NCBI GenBank assembly: GCA_951217055.1
Contig: OX578276.1
Span: forward strand, 75,729,644-75,793,643
Direction: 5' to 3'
Origin: Gerris lacustris
Taxonomy: Eukaryota > Arthropoda > Insecta > Hemiptera > Gerridae
DNA: 64,000 bases
The translations under genes and the position numbers were made by a program. The notes beneath the pieces were generated by a model. That model made no database searches and was not told the origin of the DNA. It was given only the letters and a program-made list of their open reading frames with translations. Each line of letters opens with the position of its first letter. Position 1 is the stretch's first letter. Of the stretch, positions 24,001 to 35,323 are shown one piece after another.

Positions 24001-27000
24001 TAGTCAATAACTCTATTTTTGGTGGTTATTCTTGTGTATTTCCCAGCCTAATCTTCAAATACCAGGTTTTTGGGTATTTTAAACCCTCGAAATGCACCTT
24101 ACATAGCACTATTCAATATATATATATATAGCTGCCTATTGAACTTTATATATTAGGAATGTGTGCATATTTGAGTGCATATATTTGGTATAAGCACATA
24201 TTTGAGTGAATATATTTGGGATAAGTGCATATTTGAATGCATATATTTGAGGATAAGTTGCATATTTTGCAATTTTCAAATGCATATATTAAGGTTTTTA
24301 AGTGCATATAGATCCGAACTCTAGTAATAAGGCTGCACTGGAACGGGAAAAATTTTATTTCCAAGAAGATACTGCTCTAAGAACTCTGTATAATCAAAAT
24401 ATGTATATAAAAAGTAACTCTAACTATGACGAGTTTTGGTTCAAATATGTATGTGAAAAGAAATTGGTAGTGAAGATGTGTATGACATTTGACTACACAT
24501 ACGTCTGCGAGTCCGCTGTTTTCGAAGGTGAAATTGATCATGAACAAATAAAGATACCATCTTAGCAACAATTAACTTCAAATAATAATAAATAAAGCAT
24601 GCGCTAATTATAGTCCAAGTTTTTCAAGTTTAAATTTTAGGGATGAAATCAGTCTTTATTTTGATGGATATAATAGTCCAGTCAATTTATACAAAAAATT
24701 TGGGATTCATTGCAAAAAGTCCGGTATTTATGATTTTTGGATATGTTGTTGGGACTAGCACCAGTTGTAAAAACACAAGTTTGCAGAATCCGAGACCCTG
24801 TGGAAGCAGAGTTATAGCTAAAAATTGAAAATTTTCCCACTATTGTGAGTTTTTAATCTTTATCTCTGTTCCTGTGCATCTGAGAGAAAAAATGGTTATT
24901 ACCAATTTTGTAGAGGAGAATGTTTACTAATATTTCATATCAATAGCTTTTTTTTCTACGGACTATAGTTTTATAATTACAGAGCATCGAAAATACGATG
25001 ATTTGGGAAAAATACAAAAAATAAACATTTTGTGATAGTTCTGATTTTTTTATATGTCGTTCGGACCAGTTAGTGTAGTGTGATCCAAAGTTTGCAGTAT
25101 GTGAAAAACTGATTAATTCTCGGACTTTTTTCAGTTGCTGCTATATACCTCGTAAACTATGCGTTGTTCGATGTTAGTTGTTCTTACTATTTTTTCAGTA
25201 CAATAAATTTACTACAATTTAAGTCCAACGACAACTCTGTACGTCCAATAGATTCCAAGATATGGCCCTTTAAGAATTGGAAATGTTTTGCAAAAGTTTG
25301 AAATTTTAAGTATTGCTCTGGTTTTGGAGCAAATATCGGCGTAAAACTGTTAACCTACGAGAAAATGCATAAGGAATGGAGTTGCAGAAAATTTAATTGG
25401 CTTCTTTTTACGTCCAACGACAACTCTGTACGTTTAATAGTTACCGAGATATGATACTTCAACTATTGGCAGTGTTTTCCAATAAATGGAAAATTTAAGT
25501 ATTGCTCTCATTTCGGGGCAAATATCGGCATAAAGACTCTCCCCTACGATAAAAGTTGTAACAAAATGTGTTGTAGTAAATTTAATTGGCTTTTATGCAA
25601 GCACAAAATGAAGCCTGTAGACAAAATAGTTCTGTTGTAATCGTAAAAATAACAAAGAAGTAAAATTGTAATTTTTAAGAAATGTACCTAAACCACTTCT
25701 TATAACAATTTTTGGGCATTCGACGAAAAAAAAAGAGCATAGAATCATGCTAAAAATTTACTGAACTTTAAAAATAGTAATAACGACTAACATCGAAAAA
25801 CGCATAGTGTACGAGTTATATGGAAAGAACTGAAAAAAGTCCGAATTTTTTCCAGTTTTTCACATATTTCGCAGCTAGCACAGTTTTTTTGAAGCTGCAA
25901 ACTTAGGATCACACTACCCTAACTGGTCCGAACAACATATAGAGAGATCAGAACTACATCACTCTTTGTGAATTTAGCAATTTATTTAGTTTGTTTTGAC
26001 AGCCCTAAGTATTTTTTTCAAAATAATCGTATTTTTGATGCTCTGTAATTAGAAAACTATAGTCCGTAAAGAAAAAAGCTATTGATATGAAATATTAGAA
26101 AATTTTCTCCTCTACAAAATTGGTAATAACCATTTTTTCTCTCAGATGCACAGATAAGGATATAGAGATAAAAAAAACTGAAAAAAGTGGGAAAATTTCA
26201 ATGTTTTTCAGCTATAACTCTGCTTCCACAGGGTCTCGGATTCTGCAAACTTGTGTTTTTACAACTGGTGCTAGTCCCAACAACATATCCAAAAATCATA
26301 AATGCCGGACCTTTTGCAATGAATTATGATAAATTGACTGGACTATAAGTGTAACTTTATTTTTAGAGATACTAGGGGGCTCCGCCCCCTACTCGCTTCG
26401 CTCGTCAACCCCCGAAAAGCGGCCGCTGCGTGGCCGCTGCCACGTCGAGGCACTCTAGAGTGAAGCATTAAAATTGGTCTCATGTTTCTTTTCAATGATG
26501 ACAAAAAACATACATGCTGTAAGATATCACGTTAGCTATAGAAAGTCCTGAAAAGAGCTGTAGAGAAAGTCCTGAGAAGGACTGATTTGGCCCCCGGACC
26601 CCCACCGTTATTTGTTTAAAGGGGCCCTGTTGCTAACTTGCCCAGGGGTCCGGAAATCCTCTCAGCGGTACTGTTGAAGTTTCTAGTTTGTCACCATGAA
26701 TCATGAAACCTTACCATACCATTGTGATTAAAACTCAATGATTTCATTCAAGTTGTAATTAAATTTAGTTATTCGAAAGATTTTGAGCTGTATTTCCTTT
26801 AAATATATTCATAATGTAGGATTTTTCTTAAATTTGTTAGGAGTAAAACACCAATTTCTATTCAAAATTTATAATTTTTTTCCCAGACCCCTCTTTTTCT
26901 TGGGCCGACTCCGAAAACCCCGGTGTTTGCATATCTGGGATGCATTGGCTCTCCTCTCATTTTTTTCCGATTTTCCCGTGCTGCGGCTGTCAGAGTTAAA

Positions 27001-30000
27001 AAGTATGATGTGTTTAGTTTAGTTATGGAATTACAAGGGAAGTAGGAGAGTGGCTGAGGTAGTGGGGTTAAGCGCACTATTATCTACTTTCCTTGTCTTG
27101 CTGACATTCCAATATACCACTCTCAAGCTCCCCCTTACCCAAGCCCGTTACCCCTTTTTTCTGACGAATATATCTCCCTCACTCTGTCTACACACAGTTT
27201 AGTTTATCACTCTCAAGCTTCCCCTTTTCCCCCCGGAATACACCTTGGTATCTCCTAACTCTCTCACACACAGTTAAGTATATATCACTCTCACTGAACT
27301 CGTTTGTTTACAAAACTTTTTTAATAATATAGATAGATTATTATATGTTAAATCACGCATATTAAAATTTGATGGCTTGCGACAGGTTCCCGTTTTTTTA
27401 ATACGGCCCTTCAACAAAATTAATTGGTGACCGCTGCTGTAGAGCTTCCGGAAAACTCCGGACAGCAAAGTGACAGTTTATTTGAGAATAACCCTCATAT
27501 CAAAGGCATTCAATACTTATTTATATATGTACTTTTTTCATCTAATTATAAAATGATTCTTACAATAAATCCATGCCAGAGCAGTTCTCTGGTCATGAAA
27601 GAGTAGCCAACATTTCTAGAGCTACCAGCAATGGAAACTGGCTTCAGACCAAGAATACACTCAAGGAATGTAGGTGCTGAACCTCCTCGAAGAAAAGCAA
27701 TAAATGTAATAGCACTTAAGATTTTATAAGCTGTTTCAAGATGGTCAACTGTGGATATAATCTGTAAAAAAGGAGTACTAATAATGCCACAAATAGAATA
27801 CAATAGCATTTACAAAAATACATAATACAAAATAAAAAAATATTAGAAGTAACAAATTAAAGACTTCAATCTTTAACAAAAAATATTATTCCTTGAATAT
27901 TTCAGTATATATATAATTACTTACAGATTCAGCTGCATAAGGATTTCTCACATAAGCAACAATATGGTGCAGTCTTTCTTTTAGGTAGGAAGAACCAATA
28001 TTTAATAAGGCAAGGGCTCTTAGCTTGGATTTTGGGGAGTGTTCACTATACTTTAAGCTCAAAAGCTGCTGACCAAAAGTAGCCGAAGACTTCTCTACTG
28101 AAAGCTGGTAAACATAAAAAATACAAAAATAAATAAGGGACCTCTAGAGACTAAGATGAAAAGACAATAAGTTTGGAATAAATAATAATGCTTAGTAGTA
28201 ACTTTGTATTGTTAGTAATAAATATTAATTGTATCAAAAATTAAATTACCTTCCATAAAATGAATTGTAATGCTGCCTGTATTTCTGGTTCAAATTTACT
28301 CAAAGAGCCAGGCTGAAATCAAGCAAAGGTATTTAATAAAAACATTCTATTCTTAATTTAAAACACCAATCCTAAATGAGTTATAGGTAGGGGTAGAAAA
28401 AGTAAAATTTACTAATAGGTTTTTCTCCAAATATTGCTGTAGCAAAGTTTGCAAATACAGCTTTAAGAACTCCCAGTGGGTAAAAAACAATTTACAGCAT
28501 TAGTAGTATTTTAAGAGTTTCAACAGGTTTAAATTCCTTTCCTGGAAAAGTTTTAAAAAACCTTACTCGAGCTAACTGTTAGAGAAACGATAATTCACAA
28601 ATTTCATCTGCTCAAATAGAAAAGAATTCCTTAAGGCCCCCATACACGATCAAACATTTTGAACAAACAAGTTGTTTGCGCAAAATGTTTGATCGTGTAT
28701 AGGGGCCTTAACAGTAAAATTATCATACCTTCCATAATCTTTTCTATGTAACCAATAAAAACATTATAAAATATTTAATTTTTCCCAGAAAATTGTTGTA
28801 TTTTAATTTCAAAATGTGACTCAAGAAGATATTTGTAAACAGAGCATTTACAAAGAACATATAAAAAAAAATTAATGAAAATTTCAATTTTAATAAATAG
28901 TCCAGGGAAATAAGACTTCCTCTGCGGAATGAGAGAAAGCAAGCTGAATTTTTGCACAGACCTTCGACCTTCGTCTTGATGTTCTAATGAAGCACCAAAA
29001 AGTTTAATATGCTCACCCTTGTGCGTCTCGAGATATCGAAGGTCAAAGGTCAGGAACTAGATTTTTACCGGGAAAACGACATATACATACACCTTCTCAA
29101 ATACGAGTTCATAATTACGTAACCCAGTGTTTTCCATAATTTATTAGTTTTCATGTTTTCATAGGTACATTAAATTATTACCTAATATTTGTTCAAATTT
29201 CATCATAAAAACAACTTCTCCTCGGCGGGGAATCGAACCCGGCCTTTCTCTGCATCCACGTTTAAAGCTATTTTCTCTGGAACTAATGTTTTACCGGGAA
29301 AACGACATATATCGTAATTAAGAAGATATAGATTCGTAATTAAATGGACTACAATTTAGATTTTTTTAATTGAAATCGTCAGAACCGTTTTCGAGAAATA
29401 ATTATTTTTCACGTTTATTTCAGAGTTTTTGGATGGTAGTGCCCCCAAATTTGGAGATAAAATTAATTCCTTGATTTCGCCTCGGGATATGATATTTCTG
29501 AACATGAATGCCAAAGTTCATCAAAATCGGCCCAGTAGTTTAGGCTCCATGTGTCTGCTCAGACGCCAGACAAACGACAGACTGACGACATACAGACATT
29601 TTTTAAAAACCACTTTTTTGGACTCAATGGACCTCAAAACTTGTACTCCATAAATATCTTAAAATCGAATTTTTGGGCCATCACAATACTTTCTCTATCT
29701 ATGATAAAGTAAACATGCGCGCTCTCGCTTCTTCACGCTATATCTCGAAAACGGTTGATCGTACAAAAAAATGTGTATAACCAAACTTGTTGAGAATACT
29801 GTATTACGTAAGTTTTGATATAACTTCTTCAGACCTCAGTCTAACCGGAAGCGAGATTTACGCAAAAAACGGATTTTCCTGACCTTTGACCTTCGATATC
29901 TCGAGACGCACAAGGGTGAGCATATTAAACTTTTTAGTGCTTCATTAGAACATCCAGACGAAGGTCTGTGCAAAAATTCAGCTTGCTTTCTCTCTTTCCG

Positions 30001-32779
30001 CAGATTGGGCTTTTATTTACCTTATTTCCCTGGATTAAAAACAAACACTTAAATAAACAAAAATTCTATAAAAACAAATAAACTAATATTAGTAATATAA
30101 ATTCTTACTGGGAGATGTGATATTAAAGCAGACCATTGATTCCTTAAAATCCCAAGTATTTCTACATCCAATTCTTTTGCATCAAGCTAAAATAAATAAA
30201 TTAAAACAAAAAAAAAATATTACTATAAATATACATACATACAGAACAAATAAGTAATTGCTTCCTTACTTAATGCTATATCATAGCATTAAGTAAGGTA
30301 GTAATTACTACCTGATGTAATGCTATATCACAGCATTAAGTAGCATCAATAAGTTATTTAGAAACATATATTTTTTTAATAATTTACCGTGCCTTGGAAA
30401 ATTTAAAGGCTCACTGATCAGAACTTCATTGTAAAATATAGTAATCTTATTTAATCTTAAATACCAATTATTGTTACCGAGTATTTTGGAACCGATACTT
30501 TACCTGACATGAGTAACTACTTCCTTTTCATACCAATACTTGTTTGTATCCGTGCTTACCGAAGGTAACGGAAGCTATGTGATTGTTCTGAAGATGATTT
30601 AAAAAACTTCAAGATAGAAATCAATTTCAGACATCAGGGATTATTTTTGGTTCCCTGTCCATCTATCAGGCTGTCAAACATTTTGGAAAAAACACATCTT
30701 ATAAACTACTCTTCTGATTTTAATGAAATTTAGATGGCAGGTCAATAATTAGCCCTAGTTGGTCGCATTTCAGTTTCAACCTTCTGCACCCATTTGCCAT
30801 TTGTTTCTCATCCACATGCATACAAACACTCATTTATTTAAACCTATATTCCAAACCTATTTTTCAAAATTACTCATCTGATTTTTAAGAGATTTGGATG
30901 GTTAGTCGAAAGTAGCCTGATGATAGCCCCAAATCTTGCTAAATTGATACTTTATTTTTTGTATAAAATAAATCAGTTTTGACAGATTAGAAAAGGGGAA
31001 AAATTAAATAAATTTGACAATAGTTGGTTGTAAACGCATAAAATAATTAAAGTATACGAAATAGGACGTGAGGAAGCTATGTGAGACTATTTTTCTTTGT
31101 TACTAGATAAAAATAATATTAAAGTGGAATTGGAATAAGTATAATAAGTAAGTAATAAGTAAATAAGTATGGAATAATAAATAATTGGAATTTAATGTTT
31201 AAGCCACTCCCTGATTAGTCGGTGCGCTTTATTTATTTAGATAAAAATATTGGAATAGGTATTGCCTGGATTTGAAGTACCTCCTCATATGATGCTAGTT
31301 TTGTTAAATAGTGATATCGTAACATCCCTTGCTATGTAACGTTTGAAAATTATGTTAAGAGGCTCAAATAATCCAACAGTATTATTCAAACCAAGTAGAA
31401 AAAATGTTAAATATTCTCCAATAGGCTAATTCGGATTGTACGTGCCCCAGAAATTTTTCGTACTTTTTCCTACTTGATTTTAGAGAAATTATACATGTAT
31501 GATTTGTGCATAGGAGAGTTTATATCCCTTTGTCTAAAAATATGTTGGAATACAGAAAAGGGTACACAAAATTAAGGTTTTTAATATAATATACGGGATT
31601 TTATCACCTAACCTCAAAGTGGGGGCACGTACAATCCGAATTTACCCTACAATATTCATTTATTTTTCCAATCAAAATATCCCAGTTACTTTTAGGCATC
31701 TAACTTTCCTATTTGAGCCAAATATTAGTTATCTATAATATTAACCCTCTGGAGGCCACACATGAATTTTTTCTTTAGCTGCAGGCACATCAATTTCCTA
31801 GACCACTAAGCTAGAATTACTGAGCTTGATTTTACTTTTCTCACATTAATATAATATCATTTCATAAAACAATTAAAATCACAATAAGGTTTAAAAAAAA
31901 ATATATATACTTAGTGGGTGAGACTAAGAGGTCAGGCACTCCTTACCTCTAACGGGTGCTGTGCAAGAGACATTTGAAGAATTCCTGGAGCCCCACCACT
32001 TTGGCACTTACGTAAGAGATCATAGAGGTCAAAGTGTGTGCTTTAGCAGTGTCACAGGCCAATGTGCCCACGAGAGGGTTAATTTTTATGTAAAAAGAAT
32101 ATATTAAGAGGTAACGCAGATAACTCTGCTTTGTCCAATGAACAAATAAGATAAGAGACATTATACATAAATATTATCTCTTTTACACAGAAACGATAAT
32201 ACATATATTGGGCTAAAGTGAATTGTACGGTGCCATCAAAACCTGTACATACTTCGATTTGGGCCTCTACCTGGTCTATATACAGCAGGGTTGATTTTCT
32301 TCAGAAAATGAGCGGAAGACCGCTAAGCGGTGCAGAGCGCATGTAGAAAATTCTAGGGCAAAAAAAATAATTTTGGACTTCTTTTCTGTTGGACACTTTT
32401 CTAACCTAATCTGTAAACAGTAGCGTACAATTCACTTCTACCAATATATTGATATTGCAAATCATCAATCGTACCGTAGAACTATAGAACATGGAGCCCC
32501 TGCCTAAATCTATTATATTTCTTTTAGACTAAAGGTTGTTATCACTTCTCTACACTAGAGAGATAATATTCCTTTGCCTAAAAAACATTTGGACAAAGGA
32601 ATATACCTACATGTGAGGTGACGCTGTCAGAAGGGACCTAATGTTATATAGTTCAGCTGGTAATTATTATCAAACTATTTTTATGGAGTATTAACTAAAA
32701 ATTACTTAAAAAAGTAAATTAAATAATAATCTCTTACCACTGAAACCCTTGGGGCATGTTTTTCAAGAGAAACTGACAT
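18079..32779 (-). CDS. Pex2: PEX2, peroxisomal RING-finger E3 ubiquitin ligase subunit
   Basis: PEX2 sits in the peroxisomal membrane with PEX10 and PEX12 and ubiquitinates the import receptor PEX5. Coding exons in transcription order: 32779-32738, 30186-30109, 28312-28250, 28104-27925, 27761-27564, 19346-19140 and 18192-18079 (42+78+63+180+198+207+114 nt), giving 293 aa and TAA; human PEX2 is 305 aa. Every coding intron is GT-AG and phase 0. Conserved stretches are KFEPEIQAAL (exon 3), FGQQLLSLKY (exon 4), and LRGGSAPTFLECILG and MTRELLWHGF (exon 5). The C3HC4 RING uses Cys231, Cys234, Cys246, His248, Cys251, Cys254, Cys267 and Cys270 and is split by the last intron after residue 256. Hydrophobic segments occur in exons 5 and 6. 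The ATG lies in an ACCATGT context. No defect is visible; the introns are loaded with transposons. Confidence 0.95.
18966..19097. mobile_element. Hairpin MITE beside a PEX2 splice donor
   Basis: TTAGGTTTG-TTCCAAC and an imperfect inverted partner GTTTGATCAAACCTATTA enclose CAAACTGTGCGACGCATGTGCAT and its inverted equivalent around 19050. It ends about 40 bp from the exon edge at 19140. Confidence 0.55.
19426..19581. mobile_element. Hairpin MITE, AGGCTAGGCGCACACTGGGG
   Basis: The left end AGGCTAGGCGCACACTGGGG is matched base for base by CCCCAGTGTGCGCCTAGCCT on the right. The arms continue imperfectly (GGCAAAAC, ACTGTC, TGCGACAATATT) so that nearly all 156 bp fold. It is young by its arm identity and lies in the large PEX2 intron. 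Confidence 0.8.
20880..22640. repeat. Region with repeated GTCACTCGCGTGAC-type palindromes
   Basis: The motif GTCACTCGCGTGA or its inverse occurs at about 21140, 22016, 22190 and 22382, with half-sites near 22035 and 22550. Two ORFs (20939-21166 plus, 22363-22608 minus) end or begin at such motifs and have no recognisable homology. An (AT)n run lies at about 21325. All of it is inside the 8.2-kb PEX2 intron. Confidence 0.45.
23412..24323 (+). mobile_element. Nested hAT element (912 bp) with perfect 8-bp TSD
   Basis: Ends TAGAGTTCGGAT and ATCCGAACTCTA are perfect inverted repeats. They are flanked by GTAATAAG at 23404-23411 and again at 24324-24331. Subterminal regions on both sides are arrays of GCATATTT-like words (23430-23650 and 24160-24310). 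A transposase C-terminus sits between them. It interrupts the older hAT relic's coding remnant. Confidence 0.9.
23779..23949 (+). pseudogene. hAT transposase C-terminal domain (CGGBP1-like)
   Basis: A frame of 56 codons ends at TAA 23947-23949 and contains VPVVSCDVERTFSHFN, then LSDRRRNFKITNLEKVLVV. The pattern Val-Glu-Arg-x-Phe-Ser, followed about ten residues later by an Arg cluster and Asn-Leu-Glu, is the hAT C-terminal dimerisation motif, closest by eye to the CGGBP1-type branch. The rest of the transposase is missing, so the element is non-autonomous. Confidence 0.65.
24672..26346. mobile_element. Foldback element: 1.7-kb near-complete palindrome
   Basis: ATAGTCCAGTCAATTTAT on the left is mirrored by ATAAATTGACTGGACTAT on the right. 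Inversion continues through CCGGTATTTATGATTTTTGG, GGTATTGTTG-like spacers and ACACAAGTTTGCAGAATCCG (right-hand partners near 26220-26310), and again near the middle (CTCGTAAACTATGCGTTG against CGCATAGTGTACGAG). No protein is coded. It shares inner blocks with the palindrome at 54679-56270. Confidence 0.8.
26369..27340. repeat. Repeat starting GGGGGCTCCGCCCCCTACTCGC, in the hAT relic
   Basis: The left edge is a G+C-rich hairpin (GGGGGCTCCGCCCCC) followed by CGCTTCGCTCG and GCGGCCGC. Further right are three similar blocks near 27115, 27200 and 27280 with ATATA-CACTCTCA and CACACAGTT. It resembles a non-autonomous element, but its right end is not sharp. Confidence 0.4.
28631..28711. mobile_element. 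81-bp hairpin MITE with TTAA ends
   Basis: TTAAGGCCCCCATACACGAT is mirrored by ATCGTGTATAGGGGCCTTAA, and the arms continue through CAAACATTTTG. Only a loop of about 20 bp remains unpaired. It lies in a PEX2 intron. Confidence 0.8.
28901..30034. mobile_element. Foldback-type element with ~160-bp inverted ends
   Basis: TCCAGGGAAATAAG at the left is mirrored by CTTATTTCCCTGGA at the right. The arms share GAGAGAAAGCAAGCTGAATT, TTTGCACAGACCTTCG, TAATGAAGCACTAAAAAG-like and CTCGAGATATCGAAGGTCAA blocks in inverted order. Between them lie a tRNA T-arm-like GGGTTCGATTCCCCG (minus strand, about 29235) and a 350-bp block also found near 34000 and 61300/61930. It sits in a PEX2 intron. Confidence 0.75.
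29345..29700 (+). repeat. Dispersed 350-bp block (AAATCGGCCCAGTAGTTTAGG)
   Basis: Marked by GAACCGTTTTCGAGAAATAA, a short G-rich stretch, CAAAATCGGCCCAGTAGTTT and a run of ACAGAC words. Relatives lie at about 33985-34285, 41450-41620 and, interrupted by another element, 61280-62155. The ORF at 29429-29653 is a by-product. Confidence 0.65.
31422..31649. mobile_element. MITE with TCGGATTGTACGTGCCCC inverted ends
   Basis: TAGGCTAATTCGGATTGTACG is mirrored by CGTACAATCCGAATTTACCCTA, and the arms continue into GTGCCCC/GGGGGCAC. About 228 bp, non-coding, within PEX2 intron 1. Confidence 0.75.
31745..32078. mobile_element. TTAA-flanked (piggyBac-like) MITE (334 bp)
   Basis: TTAA at 31741-31744 and 32079-32082 flanks inverted ends CCCTCTGGAGGCCACACATG and CATTGGCCTGTG-type on the right (GTGCCCACGAGAGGG). 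The interior has no transposase; an ORF at 31949-32161 overlaps the end. It is in PEX2 intron 1. Confidence 0.7.
32204..32448. mobile_element. MITE with AAGTGAATTGTACG inverted ends
   Basis: TATATTGGGCTAAAGTGAATTGTACG is approximated in reverse by CGTACAATTCACTTCTACCAATATA. About 245 bp, non-coding, PEX2 intron 1. Confidence 0.65.
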
Positions 32780-33260
32780 GGTTAAGTTCTGAAATACTTT
32801 AAAAATAAATATTAAGACGAAAACTCAGAGAGTTTGAAAGCAGTAGGTCATGAGTTTATCTACTCAGCCATAATGTTTTTGGAAACTATATAAAAATGGT
32901 TGCACTTAAATTTAAAGGTATGATTGAAAAAAAAAAAAGATAAAACACTACTATAATGTACAGTATTATTTAAAGTGTAGTGGAGCTTATGACGAATAAA
33001 TAATCTTTGAAAGTTAGTTTAAATAATCTTGTTAGATAATAAAAATAAAGCAATTCACAAAAATAAGTTCATTCACATTATAAATGAATATTAAAAAAAT
33101 ACAAATAAAGTTTGTTATTGAAAATTGAACCGCTCTTGTCTTATCAAAAGTTACGTTATCTCATTTTACCAGAACCTGAAACAGAGTGTTCGTAAAGTAA
33201 CCATTCCTATTTTCCCAGAGAGAGATTCAAATAAAATTCGAATTTTCGCGCCATCATTAT
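32780..33260 (-). promoter_or_regulatory. PEX2 5' untranslated region and probable promoter
   Basis: Sequence directly upstream of the PEX2 ATG. It is A+T-rich with no clear TATA box or initiator. Assignment is by position. Confidence 0.3.
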
Positions 33261-34881
33261 TTTTTAAATTTTTATTTTCCATGATATAAGAAGGCATAAA
33301 TAAATAATATATAGAAAAAGTATTGGGATGGCGCATTTAACATCTATGATGTTAAATGAAAGAGGAGAACGCCCTGATTATAATTATATATTTGGTTTCG
33401 CTTTTATACGAATTTATCTTTGCGGCATGTCGTGTCCTTTAAAATTTTTTTTTCAAACGATAATTTGGCCATTGTCATAATGTGTGCTGTCATTTTTAAA
33501 ACAAATCAACAAAAAAATCAGAGAAAAATGGGTATATAATGGAAAAATCGGCCATCTTTGGACTTGACAACCGATCAAATTTCTTCAAAAATATCGTTCA
33601 AAGACAACTCAGAATAACTTTTTTTTGCATAATCTAGGTCACAGATCCCAGAAAACATGAATATATTGTTATCTATACAGACGGATACACTTGTCGATCC
33701 GCTAGCCGTGGCTGTGAACCCACCACTAAGAAACCTCTTATGAAGTGAACTTACGGGTGAAAGTGAGAGTCCCACCCGGCTCTAAAGTCTTCTCTAATTA
33801 TCCTTTTAAACTATAAACTCATCATAATTAATAGTCCAGGAGATAGCGTGCAAAAGAAGTGTCTGACTAACATCATGCTAGAATTTTGTGTGTAAGTAAA
33901 TATTTTGGTGCCTTTTAAGAATATGTGGTCGGCTAAGTTCGTCTACGGGACATAGCTTGGCAATAGGCATTTGGGAAAATGGACTACATTTTAGAATTTT
34001 TAAATTAAAATCGTCGGAACCGTTTTCGAGAAATAATTTTTTTTTCACGTTTTTTCAGAGTTTTTTTAAGGTAGCGCCCCTAAATTTGGAGCTAAAATAA
34101 TTTCTTGATTTCTCCTCGGGGTATGATTTTTCTTAACCTATATGCCAAATTTCGTCAAAATCGGCCCAGTAGTTTAGGCTCCACGCGTCCGCAGAGATGA
34201 CAGACAGACATTTTTTTAAATCTTAAAATTGAATTTTTGCGCCATCAAAATGCTTTCTCTTTAAATGAGAAAGTAAAAAATGAGTACTTTTAGATATTTT
34301 TTATTAAAAAGGTCTGTGCGTGTAGAAAAGAAATTTCCGCGCCGAAGGTTGAAAGTTATATAGGACCAACATTGGGCTAATTGTGATCTACCTTCCAAAT
34401 TTCATCACAGGGAATATTTTTGGTCTTACCCAGATAGCAGAAAACTACTGTATACAAAAATACAAACCATGTATCTTATGTGATACATTGCCTGTCCTGC
34501 AGTATTTGTACAAATGTACAAATTTGTAGAATTTGCACAATTTTCATAAATAATTGACATATATTATGCATTAATAATGGTTGGCTACTAATGTAAAGAA
34601 TTTTTATCGAAAAAAATTACACATGAATTTGATGGATTTTAAGATTACTGTTGCTAAGAATCTGCTAAGCACTAACAGATTTTCTTTGAGGAGGTCTGCT
34701 ATGAAAAAATACTTTTGCTTGAAAAACAAATACTTATTTACTTTTGTAATATTTATTATACTACAGATTAATTATACTTTTCCTTACGATGTTTTAAAAT
34801 AAGTTACTATTTAATTATTTTATGCCAGAAAATGAAATTAAAATATATTTTTAATATCTTTTTATACTTGTGTTACAATAA
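33261..34881. other. Non-coding stretch with one dispersed repeat
   Basis: ORF 33575-33775 (minus) reads 66 codons starting MGLSLSPVSSLHKRF, without recognisable domain or splice signals; I do not call it a gene. From about 33985 to 34285 lies a copy of the dispersed block seen at 29345. The rest is unremarkable A+T-rich sequence. Confidence 0.4.
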
Positions 34882-35311
34882 TTTTATCTACGATTGATAC
34901 GAAATATAAACATTATATCTTTGTTTAGATGTGAAGAAAGTGATTATTTACGTACTTGTATTCATTGCACATGCGCGTCTCATAGTTCTGAATAATTCCT
35001 CTTCTTTACCACGCTAGCGCGGTACCCACGCTAGCGCGGTAAAGAAGAGGAATTCTTCAGCTTTACGCACGGTCAGCGAGTTTGTTTACATTTAACAAAA
35101 CTAATTTTCTGTTCTTTTATTAAAGTAACTATTTATATCGAGTTTTTAGTGAAAAACAATGAGTGAATCAAGTGACTTTGACGAAAATGTGGTGAAATTC
35201 CTCCACCTCCAGAAATATTTTATTCGGCAAAAAATACAACTCAAGAATTAATGCCATCTTTATCAAGGAGAGATATACGAACTTACATACAGCAAGTTTA
35301 TTTTTTTCTGT
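34882..35311 (+). mobile_element. 575-bp-type element, copy 2 (5' part), split by a retrotransposon
   Basis: Same order as copy 1: TTATCTACGATTG, the CTCTTCTTTACC palindrome (here with a tandem duplication of its centre, ACGCTAGCGCGGTACC), leader and ORF start at 35160. The retrotransposon entered at 35312. Beyond it, at 38427-38436, the element resumes with AATCTAACAA and then continues into a different sequence (CGTCTCCACGTTGTGG) instead of the hairpin tail of the other copies. Confidence 0.7.
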
Positions 35312-35323
35312 ATTTATTATTTA

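Larger units (their letters stand above)
22934..24565 (+). pseudogene. hAT transposase relic (ZBED5/FAM200-like), split by a nested hAT
   Basis: Three remnants in order match the family plan. At 22934 an ATG opens a frame with KERRKVEVENRPY, resembling the N-terminal start. At 23193-23334 the frame reads MFTDYMTNLKNEFKSR then SADFKMVK, matching the central region. At 24332-24565, after the nested insertion, it reads EREKFYFQEDTALRTLY, then DEFWFKYVCEKK and TYVCESAVF, the C-terminal dimerisation region (compare the family's TYLCE-AFS). Stops, frameshifts and large deletions remove most of the catalytic part, so it is non-functional. Confidence 0.7.
22735..27436 (+). mobile_element. Decayed hAT transposon, 4.7 kb, with perfect 8-bp TSD
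   Basis: Ends CAGCGGTCATCAAATGG and its inverted partner ATTGGTGACCGCTG are flanked by identical CTGTAGAG at 22727-22734 and 27437-27444, the 8-bp duplication expected of hAT. Transposase remnants run in the plus direction. The element is interrupted by a second hAT (23412-24323) and a large palindrome (24672-26346), which explains much of its length. It lies in the PEX2 intron, 127 bp from the exon edge at 27564. Confidence 0.85.

Noticed and set aside
33575..33775. 66-codon minus ORF upstream of PEX2
   Set aside because: No homology, no splice sites, and the surroundings are repeat-rich. It could be chance.
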